A DNA stretch of 27,197 bases, from the NCBI GenBank assembly GCA_031412355.1, contig JANOCR010000075.1, positions 1 through 27,197 of the forward strand, read 5' to 3'. The stretch's first letter is position 1, and the number at the start of each line of letters is the position of its first letter. This stretch comes from JAENVT01 sp031412355 (GTDB lineage Bacteria; Actinomycetota; Acidimicrobiia; Acidimicrobiales; Ilumatobacteraceae). Shown piece by piece: positions 14,098-21,250 of this stretch. The notes beneath the pieces were generated by a model. The model ran no database searches. It was given only the letters and a program-made list of their open reading frames with translations, and was not told where the DNA came from. The position numbers were made by a program, and so were the translations under genes.

Positions 14098-15057
14098 ATG
14101 ATCGCTGTCTTGTGCGGTGGTGTCGGCGCCGCACGTTTCTTGGCCGCCCTCGCCCAAGTGGTCGAACCACGAGACACGGTCGGAATTGTCAACACGGGCG
14201 ACGACACCGTGTTGCACGGCCTCGCCATCTCACCCGATCTCGACACGGTCACGTACACGCTGGCCGACGCCATCGATCGGGATCGCGGCTGGGGTCTTGC
14301 GCATGAGTCGTGGCGGGCCATGGAAGCGTTGCAGCGGTACGCAGCCGTGCGACCCGCCATCTCCACGGCTGCACCGACATGGTTCAACCTCGGCGACACA
14401 GACCTGGCCACCCACTTCTACCGCACGGCTCGCCTCGGTGAGGGCGCCACGCTGGCCGAGGTGACCGCCGAGATCTGCGAGGCGTGGCACATCGGGCAAC
14501 GGCTCGTGCCGATGACCAACCAGACGGTGTCTACCGTGGTGACACTCGCCGACGGCGACGACGTTTCGTTCCAGGAGTACTTCGTGAAGTTGCGCCACAG
14601 CGTGCCGGTCAGCGCGGTGCGTTTCAACGGCGGGGCGGAGGCGGAATTGACTCCGGGACTCGACACGGTGTTGCAGAATTCGGACTGCGTCGTGATCGCC
14701 CCATCGAATCCCATCGTGTCGATCGGTCCGATCCGCGCATTGGGAGGAGTCGACCGGATGCTGCAGGCCCGTCGGTCGTCGGTCGTGGCCATCTCCCCGA
14801 TCATCGGCGGCGCGGCGTTGAAGGGCCCGGCGGATCGCATGTTGCGCGAGCTCGGCCACGAGCCATCGGTCGTCGGTGTCGCCCGGCTCTACGCGCCAAT
14901 CGCCAGCACGTTGGTGATCGACCCGGTCGATGCCGGCCTCGCCGACGCGGTCGAGGCCCAAGGAATGCGCGCCGTCATCACTCCATCGGTGATGAGCAGC
15001 CCCGAGATCGGCGCCGAGTTGGCCCGAGTGACGCTGGCTGCTGCGTCAGCCCAATGA
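14098..15057 (+). CDS. cofD: 2-phospho-L-lactate transferase family protein (CofD/FbiA), F420 biosynthesis
   Basis: A 319-residue CofD/FbiA homologue, which joins the activated phospholactate or phosphoenolpyruvate moiety (as its GDP derivative) to the deazaflavin Fo to give (dehydro-)F420-0 in the cytoplasm. Family motifs are clear: VLCGGVGAARFL at the N-terminus, VNTGDDTVLHGL, the SPDLDTVTYTLAD Fo/metal-site region, WFNLGDTDLATH, APSNPIVSIGPI and ISPIIGGAALKGPADR. A short insertion relative to mycobacterial FbiA (from memory) lies just before WFNLGD. An in-frame GTG at 14071 would add nine residues and overlap the GT4 gene, but the ATG at 14098 matches the family's usual start right before the GG-x-G-x-A-RFL loop. 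CofE/FbiB is not in the window. The 3' end overlaps the opposing SDR gene by 12 bp. Confidence 0.93.
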   Translation: MIAVLCGGVGAARFLAALAQVVEPRDTVGIVNTGDDTVLHGLAISPDLDTVTYTLADAIDRDRGWGLAHESWRAMEALQRYAAVRPAISTAAPTWFNLGDTDLATHFYRTARLGEGATLAEVTAEICEAWHIGQRLVPMTNQTVSTVVTLADGDDVSFQEYFVKLRHSVPVSAVRFNGGAEAELTPGLDTVLQNSDCVVIAPSNPIVSIGPIRALGGVDRMLQARRSSVVAISPIIGGAALKGPADRMLRELGHEPSVVGVARLYAPIASTLVIDPVDAGLADAVEAQGMRAVITPSVMSSPEIGAELARVTLAAASAQ

Positions 15058-15942
15058 TCGCAGGCCGACACCGAGGTCGGTCCACGGCGCCCACGCCAGG
15101 TGGATTCGGGCGCGCGTCGGCGACAGGGCAAACCACGAGATGTCGTTGGGTCGCCGCGGCGCGGCAACGGGTTGCTCGGCGCTCGGGCCGGCCATCATGG
15201 CCCACAGATCGCGGATCGATGTGCTGACGCCTGATCCGATGTTGACGACCAGTCCGCCACCCCGAACGCCCGCCCGGACCAACGCGTCGACCGCATCGTC
15301 GACGTACAGGAAGTCGCGGGTCTGTCTGCCATCGCCATGGATCAGGGGGCTGGTGCCGCTTCGCAACGCGTGGGCGAACGAACCAACCACACCACCATCA
15401 ATCCGTTGCCTGGGCCCGTACACGGTGCTCATCGCCAGCGCAGTGAACTCAACGGTGTGATCGGCTCGATACATGTTCAACAGGTCGACGACGGCCTTGG
15501 CGACGATTCCATGCAGACCCACGGGATTCCACGCGTGGCCCTCCTTGATCGGCAGATCGCGCATCGGCACCTCGCCGTACAGCGCGGCGCCCGGCAGTGC
15601 GGTGACCACCTTCGATCCCTGCATGCGGGCCGCCTCGAGCACGGCGAGCATCCCCTGCACGGCACGACCGGCCTGCGCAGCGGGACCGCGGCCGGGCGAC
15701 AACCAGGCCAAGTGATAGACGACATCGGGTGGGCGGATGGCGGCCAGGGCGGAGAACTCGTCGGCCAGCACGTCGAGGGTGTGGATCTTCAGCGCACCGC
15801 CGGCGCTGCGCGCATCGGCCAGGTTGGCCAGCGAGCCGCAGGACAGGTCGTCGACGACATCGACGATGTTGTCCTCGGCGATCAACCGATCGACCAGGTG
15901 CGAACCGAGGAATCCGGCGCCACCGACGACCAGGATGTTCAC
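15046..15942 (-). CDS. SDR-family NDP-sugar epimerase/dehydratase-like protein with degenerate active site
   Basis: A 298-residue extended SDR protein. The NAD-binding loop GGAGFLGSH (8-16), the acidic VVDDLS strand end, the YHLAW strand and the late FLYVDDAVDAL and NIGSGVSTS motifs are intact, so it should fold and bind NAD and perhaps a nucleotide sugar. The catalytic triad is not. The usual SS-x-x-x-YG reads ALPGAALYG (115-123), without the Ser/Thr, and the Tyr-x-x-x-Lys reads LHGIVAK with Lys149 but Gly145 at the tyrosine position (His144 next to it). It may be inactive, regulatory, or use another mechanism. The GTG at 15942 overlaps the pyrophosphorylase stop as GTGA. It is the last gene of the minus-strand operon. 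Confidence 0.85.
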   Translation of the reverse strand: MNILVVGGAGFLGSHLVDRLIAEDNIVDVVDDLSCGSLANLADARSAGGALKIHTLDVLADEFSALAAIRPPDVVYHLAWLSPGRGPAAQAGRAVQGMLAVLEAARMQGSKVVTALPGAALYGEVPMRDLPIKEGHAWNPVGLHGIVAKAVVDLLNMYRADHTVEFTALAMSTVYGPRQRIDGGVVGSFAHALRSGTSPLIHGDGRQTRDFLYVDDAVDALVRAGVRGGGLVVNIGSGVSTSIRDLWAMMAGPSAEQPVAAPRRPNDISWFALSPTRARIHLAWAPWTDLGVGLRSLG

Positions 15943-16943
15943 GTCGCGTCGGCGGGAGGTCGGTTCTCGCCCGACACGTGCTCGCCCGGCGCAACCCGAC
16001 CCTGCAGGCCAAGCACGCTCTGTACGACGTTGGCGCCTTCGCCGATCCTGCCCATCACCACGGAGTTTGCCACTACTGCTCCACCGTCGACGACGGCGCC
16101 GGGCAGCAGCACCGAATCGGTGACTCTCGCGTTGGCGCCAACGGTCGCTCCGTCGGAGACGATGCTGCGCGACACAGTGGCGGTCGGATCGACATGGGCG
16201 CCGTCGTGCACGGCCACGCATGCGTGCAGGCGCCGCGTGCCGTCGAGCAGGTCGAGGTTGGCCTTTAGATAGAGCGCAGGGTTGCCGGCATCGAGCCAGT
16301 AGTCGTCGGTCGCCATCGCGAACAGCCGGTGGTCGGCGACGATCTCGGGAAAGGTGGCTCGCTCGATCGACACCTTGCGCCCGGCGGGGATGCGTTGCAG
16401 CACCGACGGCTCGAGCACGTAGGTGCCTCCGTTGATCTCGTTGCTCGGCGCGGTGCCCGGTGCCGGCTTCTCGACGAATCGCTCGACACGTCCGTCGGCA
16501 TCGGTGGCGACCACCCCGAACGAGGACGGGTCGTCGACACTGATCAGATGGATCGTCGCCTCCGCAAAGTGCCGCCGGTGGAAGTCGACCAGCGCTGCTA
16601 TGTCGAGGTCGGTCAAGACGTCGCCATTGGCCACCACGAACGTGTCGTCGATGCCACTGAAGTCAGCAGCGAACCTGATCGCGCCCGCAGTGTCGAGTGG
16701 CTCCGGTTCGACGGCGTAGTGCAACGCCACCCCGTTGCATTCGCCGCCGGGGAACGCCTCGACGAACGGTTCGGGCTTGAAGCCAAGCGCCAGCGTGACG
16801 TCTGTGACGCCGCCCTTCGACAGGTTCTCGACGAGCCGCTCGATGATCGGCACGTGCCCGACGGGAAGCATCGGTTTCGGTGTGGTCAGCGTGAGTGGCC
16901 GGAGTCGAGTACCGAAGCCGCCGACCAGAACGACGGCGCGCAT
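15939..16943 (-). CDS. NDP-sugar pyrophosphorylase, probably mannose-1-phosphate guanylyltransferase
   Basis: A 334-residue nucleotidylyltransferase. The N-terminal Rossmann-like catalytic domain has the GGFGTRLRPLT signature (8-18) followed by PKPMLPVG, the metal/nucleotide NGD motif (106-108), the FVEKP loop (156-160), and YWLDAG (215-220). The C-terminal region (about 245-315) is a left-handed beta-helix of hexapeptide repeats. It resembles the actinobacterial ManC/RmlA-like enzyme encoded near fbiA in Mycobacterium. I prefer GTP:mannose-1-phosphate activity because gmd in this window needs GDP-mannose, but glucose-1-phosphate with UTP or dTTP cannot be excluded. The ATG at 16943 shares one base with the preceding stop (TGATG), indicating coupled translation. 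Confidence 0.87.
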   Translation of the reverse strand: MRAVVLVGGFGTRLRPLTLTTPKPMLPVGHVPIIERLVENLSKGGVTDVTLALGFKPEPFVEAFPGGECNGVALHYAVEPEPLDTAGAIRFAADFSGIDDTFVVANGDVLTDLDIAALVDFHRRHFAEATIHLISVDDPSSFGVVATDADGRVERFVEKPAPGTAPSNEINGGTYVLEPSVLQRIPAGRKVSIERATFPEIVADHRLFAMATDDYWLDAGNPALYLKANLDLLDGTRRLHACVAVHDGAHVDPTATVSRSIVSDGATVGANARVTDSVLLPGAVVDGGAVVANSVVMGRIGEGANVVQSVLGLQGRVAPGEHVSGENRPPADAT

Positions 16944-17770
16944 CAGCCGCCTGAAGTGGTGGTCGCCGCCGGTGCCGTGGTGGTGGTCGCTGCCTCAGTG
17001 GTGGTGGCGCCGGCGATCGTGGTCGTCGTGGCGGGGGCGACATTGCCGCCGTCGGCGGCGCCGAGCGTGGGCAACTGATCGGCCCACGGCGGTGCCGGAA
17101 TGTCGGCGCCCTTCGGAACGAAGGCAACGACGAACACCATGCCGTCGTTGACGATTCGACTGTTCCTGAAGTCTGTGACGACGTCGTGGAACTCGCCCTT
17201 GTTCGCGTAGTTGTCCCAAACCCTGACTGTGAGGACCGTGTCTTTGCCGTCACACTTGGTGTCGTCCGTCGACCACTTCTCGCCACCCTGATCTGCCGGC
17301 ATCACCAACTCGGTATCGGTCAGCTTGATGTCGTATACGTCGAGGAACACGCCGAGCTTGGCGCGGTTGCCCGATGATTTCGTCGAGAACGGATGATAGT
17401 GAATGGTGCCATCCTCGTGACTGTGTACGCCGAGGATCCTGAAATCGTCGTTGAGCAACACCTCGTTGCCGGCCGAGTCGATACCCTTTTCTTCCTTGTC
17501 ACCGAGGATCTTTGGCTGAAACTCGTCGCAGATGTAGATACCGAAGGCGGCATGCCAGTGGGCATCGGTGTTGGTGCCGTCGTTGACCCGCGGCACCCCG
17601 GATCCGTCGCTGGGGCGGCTCTGGCGGCCGTAGACGATGGCGAGCAGGCCGAGGACGACGACGAGAGAGACGGCGATGGGGAAAACCGAGCCGCCCTGAA
17701 AGCGAACCCTCTTGCCCTTACCCCGCGATGCGAGTTTGGCAACTTTTTTGGCGGATGATGACGGAGCCAC
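16943..17770 (-). CDS. Single-pass membrane protein with paired His-x-His motifs, unknown function
   Basis: A 275-residue protein I do not recognise. A basic N-terminus rich in Lys and Arg (residues 8-23) precedes one membrane helix (about 29-48), giving an extracytoplasmic domain (about 55-235). That domain holds three His-x-His pairs: HWH (71-73), HSH (116-118) and HYH (124-126). Two cysteines (81, 173) could pair. The C-terminus (from about 245) is a low-complexity Ala/Thr tail typical of exposed, possibly glycosylated linkers. The histidine pairs suggest a metal site. The GTG at 17770 is supported by TAGCCT 9 nt upstream. It overlaps the pyrophosphorylase start by one base, so it may serve the same envelope-glycan process, although this is only contextual. 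Confidence 0.75.
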   Translation of the reverse strand: MAPSSSAKKVAKLASRGKGKRVRFQGGSVFPIAVSLVVVLGLLAIVYGRQSRPSDGSGVPRVNDGTNTDAHWHAAFGIYICDEFQPKILGDKEEKGIDSAGNEVLLNDDFRILGVHSHEDGTIHYHPFSTKSSGNRAKLGVFLDVYDIKLTDTELVMPADQGGEKWSTDDTKCDGKDTVLTVRVWDNYANKGEFHDVVTDFRNSRIVNDGMVFVVAFVPKGADIPAPPWADQLPTLGAADGGNVAPATTTTIAGATTTEAATTTTAPAATTTSGG

Positions 17771-17779
17771 GAAGATGCG

Positions 17780-17785
17780 AGGCTA
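17780..17785 (-). promoter_or_regulatory. -10-like hexamer TAGCCT for the His-motif protein gene
   Basis: On the minus strand TAGCCTCG (from 17785) precedes the GTG at 17770, with 9 nt between TAGCCT and the GTG. The same octamer occurs upstream of the starts at 10551 and 12990. This gives the three distal genes of the minus-strand cluster their own likely leaderless start. Confidence 0.5.
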
Positions 17786-17809
17786 TCGCCTCCCTGAATC
17801 AAAACTGAG

Positions 17810-19048
17810 TCATCGACGCTGGTTCAGCTCGACAATCAGGTCGGCATAGGCGCGGGCCACTGCTGCAGGTGAGGCGGCTCGTTCGACCCATTGCCGCCCG
17901 GCAACCGCCATCCGGTCGCGGCCAGCGGGGTCGTCGGCCAGACGTCGCAAGGCGTCGATGAATGCGGCAACATCGTCGGGTGGCACGCACACTCCGCCGC
18001 CCGATTCCGTCAGGATCCGCGGGACCTCCGTCTCCGGATCGATCGCCGCCAGGACGGGGCGACCGGCCGCAAGGATGGAGTACGTCTTCGATGGAACGCT
18101 GACTCGACCGAGGCCGGACTTCAGCGGCACGACATGAATGTCACCCGTCGCCAGCACCTCGGCAAGGCGTTGTTTCGGCTGGTAGCCAGAGAAGCGAACG
18201 TTGGCCACTCCGTTGGCACGCTGGCCGAGCGAGGCGCGCGCCGCTCCGTCGCCGTTGATCAGAAATGTCAGTGACGGCAGGGCCTTCGCCGCCTCGACCA
18301 CCATCTCCAACGATTGCGAGAAACCGACGTTGCCCGCATACAGCACCACCGTTTCGCCACCGATACCCAGTTCGCGACGAAGTGCCGTCATGCGATCCTG
18401 CGGACGGATGACCTCGGTGTCGACGAAGTTAGGGATCACGCGAACATCGCCACGTTTCGGCGGTCGCACCTTGGCAGCGACGTTGTCGCGCAGATCGCTG
18501 CTGAGCACGGTCACCGCTGCGGCTCGGTGATAGCTGACGCGCTCGAGTCGCTTCGCGGCGCCGATGACCCACCGGTTCGTGATCGCCCCGGTCTCGACGG
18601 CGGCATCGGGGAACACGTCTTGGATGTTGAAGATCAACGGTCCCCGCCGAACCACGTGAGTGCCCCACCCCGTCAGCCCCATTGTCAACGGCGGCGACAT
18701 GGCGATGACCGCATCGACACGGCCACCGCGGATCGACGCGAACCCGGCGAGGGCGCTGAAGCCGGCAAACCCGAGGGCGCGGCGCGCCAGGTTGCCTTTG
18801 TCGCCACCGGGGAAAGGATTCACGCGGTTGATCGAGCCCCACGCGGTCGTCTCGCGACGTACCCACTTGCCATCCCAGCCGGGCTCGACAGCGTGGCCGC
18901 GGTACCACGGCAACGCGGTGACCACGTGAATCTGATGACCCAGTTCGGCGAGTTCGCTGACGATCCGGGTCATCACCTCGCCAGTCGGCGCGGTGTCAGG
19001 CGCGAAGTGCGGACAGAGCACGACGATCCGAAGCCGTGCGTCGGTCAC
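17810..19048 (-). CDS. GT4-family glycosyltransferase, WcaI/WbuB-like
   Basis: A 412-residue GT-B glycosyltransferase. The N-terminal LRIVVLCPHFAPDTAPTGEV, the NIQDVFPDAAVETGAI region and the C-terminal VVLYAGNVGFSQSLEMVVEA with SVPSKTYSILAAGRPVLA match the WcaI/WbuB-like branch of family 4. That branch adds sugars such as fucose derivatives or N-acetylated 6-deoxyhexoses in colanic-acid-like and O-antigen pathways, which would fit the Gmd product, though donor identity is inferred. The usual E-x7-E is replaced in this branch by the S-K-T-Y element. The GTG at 19048 overlaps the preceding gene's stop (GTGA); a longer upstream frame lacks glycosyltransferase character. It ends 39 bp before the His-motif protein gene. 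Confidence 0.87.
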   Translation of the reverse strand: MTDARLRIVVLCPHFAPDTAPTGEVMTRIVSELAELGHQIHVVTALPWYRGHAVEPGWDGKWVRRETTAWGSINRVNPFPGGDKGNLARRALGFAGFSALAGFASIRGGRVDAVIAMSPPLTMGLTGWGTHVVRRGPLIFNIQDVFPDAAVETGAITNRWVIGAAKRLERVSYHRAAAVTVLSSDLRDNVAAKVRPPKRGDVRVIPNFVDTEVIRPQDRMTALRRELGIGGETVVLYAGNVGFSQSLEMVVEAAKALPSLTFLINGDGAARASLGQRANGVANVRFSGYQPKQRLAEVLATGDIHVVPLKSGLGRVSVPSKTYSILAAGRPVLAAIDPETEVPRILTESGGGVCVPPDDVAAFIDALRRLADDPAGRDRMAVAGRQWVERAASPAAVARAYADLIVELNQRR

Positions 19049-20148
19049 GACTTCTCCAGTGCTGTCGTGTATGCCGCTGCCAGCGCCGCGCCGGATGCCC
19101 GCGCTGTGAATGCCGCGGCGCGGCGCAGCCCGGCAGCGACCATGGTGGCGCGGTCGCGCTCCACGTGATCGAGCGCATCGGCCCACTGGTCGGCGACGAG
19201 CGGACGCACCAGACCAGCGCCGCCGAGGACCGCCGGGATGCACGTCGAATCACTGGCGATCACCGGGCAACCGAGCGCCATCGCCTCGATCAGGGGCGCA
19301 CCGAAGCCCTCGTATCGGCTTGGGAAGACCATTGCCTCGGCCATCTTCAACAGGCCGTTGCGATCCGCCGCCGGCACCCGTCCGAGCCGAAGGATTCGCG
19401 GATCCGTCGCGGCCCGGACTTCCGCCTCGGACGTGCCGCTGCCCCCGATCAGCACCAGCCGCAGATCCGGATCACGCCAGCTAGACGACAGCAGATCGAT
19501 CAGGAACCGGTGGTTCTTGTGATGGTTGGTGACCGCGGGGTACACGAGCACGCGTCCGTCTCCCAGCGCGAACCGCCGCCGCAACTCTGCCGCGTCGGTG
19601 ATGTCGGTCAACAACTCCGGCTCGAACCCGTGGGGTACGACCATCACACGCGACGGCTTCGCGCCGAATCCTTCTATCACCGATAGGCGCACGTAGTCGC
19701 TGGGCACCGTGACGACCCGTGCGTGTCGCACCGACCTGCCGATCATCGCTGCAAGGTACGTGCGCTTCTTGCGGCTGAAGTACTGCGGATAGGTGCGGTA
19801 CTGCAGGTCGTGAATCGTCAGCAAGTAGGGCCGGACTGCCCCGATTGGGGCCGTGCCGCCGCCGTGGTGACGCAGATCCGCTGGCGACGTGCGGCGCCGA
19901 AACCAGCTCACTTCGCCCGCGATTCGTCGGGTCCTCGACGCGCCGTCGAACGAAGCGACGATCGTAGGGAACCGCTCGGTCACATCGCGGTGAGCCTCGA
20001 CGAAGCCGTCGACGACATACAACGTCGGCCGCAGCTGCGGTGCGGCTTGGGCAAGACCAAGCAGCTGCCGGACGAGGTATTCCTCGGACCCGCCGACATC
20101 GCCCGGAACGCACCACAGCAGGTTGACGGCAATGGCCGGATCAACCAT
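19045..20148 (-). CDS. GT4-family glycosyltransferase
   Basis: A 367-residue GT-B glycosyltransferase of family 4. The N-terminal domain has NLLWCVPGDVGGSEEYLVRQ with the Gly-Gly acceptor/donor loop, TIHDLQYRTYPQYF and VPSDYVRLSV. The C-terminal domain has YPAVTNHHKNHRFLIDLL and the donor-site motif SRYEGFGAPLIEAMALG with both glutamates of E-x7-E. It probably transfers mannose or a related hexose to a growing lipid-linked saccharide. The frame could extend 17 codons upstream, but the ATG at 20148 sits exactly at the TGATG junction with the preceding gene. It is the middle gene of three consecutive, translationally coupled glycosyltransferases. Confidence 0.9.
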   Translation of the reverse strand: MVDPAIAVNLLWCVPGDVGGSEEYLVRQLLGLAQAAPQLRPTLYVVDGFVEAHRDVTERFPTIVASFDGASRTRRIAGEVSWFRRRTSPADLRHHGGGTAPIGAVRPYLLTIHDLQYRTYPQYFSRKKRTYLAAMIGRSVRHARVVTVPSDYVRLSVIEGFGAKPSRVMVVPHGFEPELLTDITDAAELRRRFALGDGRVLVYPAVTNHHKNHRFLIDLLSSSWRDPDLRLVLIGGSGTSEAEVRAATDPRILRLGRVPAADRNGLLKMAEAMVFPSRYEGFGAPLIEAMALGCPVIASDSTCIPAVLGGAGLVRPLVADQWADALDHVERDRATMVAAGLRRAAAFTARASGAALAAAYTTALEKS

Positions 20149-21224
20149 CAGCACAACTCCCGATACGCAGCGGCGGTCAGCCGCGCTGTCTCGCGCCATG
20201 TAGTGCGATCGGCGCGCAGCAGTCCCTTAGCTGCCAGCGAGTCACGATCGGCGCTCGCCTCTGCGATCCCTCTCGCGATGTCGCTCGGATTCTGCGGGTC
20301 GACAAGCACCGCGGCCCCGCCGGCGGCCTCTTCGGTGGCCGTGCCCCGGCTGGTGACGACCGGCGTGCCTTGCGCCATTGCCTCGAGAACCGGCAACCCG
20401 TAGCCCTCGCGCTCACTCGGGTAGCAGAACACCTCCGCGCCCGCATACAACCCCGCGAGTTCGGGCGCGGGGACGAACCCGATGAACCTCACGTCGCCAC
20501 CCGGCGGCATGGCGATGTCGCCCCAACCTTCTGCGCCGGCCACGACCAGCGGCAGTGGGTCCTCGAGCAGGGCGACCGCCTCGGCCAAGCCGCGCAGGTT
20601 CTTGCGCGGCTCGACGGTCCCGACGAACAACAGGTAACGCTGCGGGAGCCGATACAGCGCCGTGACTCGTGCGGCCTCGGCAGCGTCGACCTTTGCCACG
20701 TCGACGCCGAGCGGTACGAGGCGAAGTCGCTCGGCCGATATCCCGGCGCGCTCACAATCGTCCATCGTCGCCCGGCTGCTGCACAGCACGAGGTTCGCCC
20801 GCCGGCGGATCTGGTCGAGGCTGCGCCGGAAGACGCCGTTGCCACGCCGGGTGAACTGGGAGGGATCGTGCAGAAACGCCAGGTCGTGCACAGTCACGAC
20901 CAAGGGCGCGTCGGTGGCGCATGGGATCAGGGTCGTTGCATGGGCAACGTCGATCGGCCCGGTGGCACGTTCGACCTTGGGCCAACCCCGCCGCAGCCAG
21001 AGGTCGTACAACAACGGGCCGCCGACGGGCAGGTGGGCGATCGGAACCGCCGGCGACCATGGTTCGCTCGGCACGTGCTTGTGGCGCCCGGCCACACCGA
21101 TCAGAGTGACGTCGGTCTGCTCGCGCATCGCCTCGGCAATACGCATGGCCGCGACCCCCGTACCGCCCGGCACTCGGTGCCAGCATTGCTCCAAGGTGTA
21201 GGCCACGCGCACGGCACCAATCAT
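20148..21224 (-). CDS. GT4-family glycosyltransferase (first gene of the minus-strand glycan cluster)
   Basis: A 358-residue GT-B family 4 enzyme. It starts VRVAYTLEQCWHRVPGGTGVAA with the glycine-rich loop, then AHATTLIPCATDAPLVVTVHDLAFLHDP, LCSSRATMDDCERAG, the RYLLFVGTVEPRKNLRGL donor-domain opening and SEREGYGLPVLEAMAQG with both glutamates of E-x7-E. It resembles mannosyltransferases of the WbaZ/PimB type, but the substrate is unproven. The ATG at 21224 has TAGACC 9 nt upstream and lies only 26 bp from the divergent ferritin-like start. Its TGA overlaps the next glycosyltransferase start by one base. Confidence 0.9.
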   Translation of the reverse strand: MIGAVRVAYTLEQCWHRVPGGTGVAAMRIAEAMREQTDVTLIGVAGRHKHVPSEPWSPAVPIAHLPVGGPLLYDLWLRRGWPKVERATGPIDVAHATTLIPCATDAPLVVTVHDLAFLHDPSQFTRRGNGVFRRSLDQIRRRANLVLCSSRATMDDCERAGISAERLRLVPLGVDVAKVDAAEAARVTALYRLPQRYLLFVGTVEPRKNLRGLAEAVALLEDPLPLVVAGAEGWGDIAMPPGGDVRFIGFVPAPELAGLYAGAEVFCYPSEREGYGLPVLEAMAQGTPVVTSRGTATEEAAGGAAVLVDPQNPSDIARGIAEASADRDSLAAKGLLRADRTTWRETARLTAAAYRELC

Positions 21225-21250
21225 GCCCGCGCTGGTCTACGCTTTGTCGC
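21225..21250. promoter_or_regulatory. 26-bp divergent promoter with overlapping -10-like hexamers
   Basis: The two divergent start codons (ATG 21224 minus, ATG 21251 plus) are separated by 26 bp. In it TACGCT (21238-21243, plus) lies 7 nt before the plus ATG and TAGACC (21239 to 21234, minus) lies 9 nt before the minus ATG. The two hexamers overlap by two base pairs. Any -35 contacts would fall inside the opposing genes. No Shine-Dalgarno exists for either start. Confidence 0.5.
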
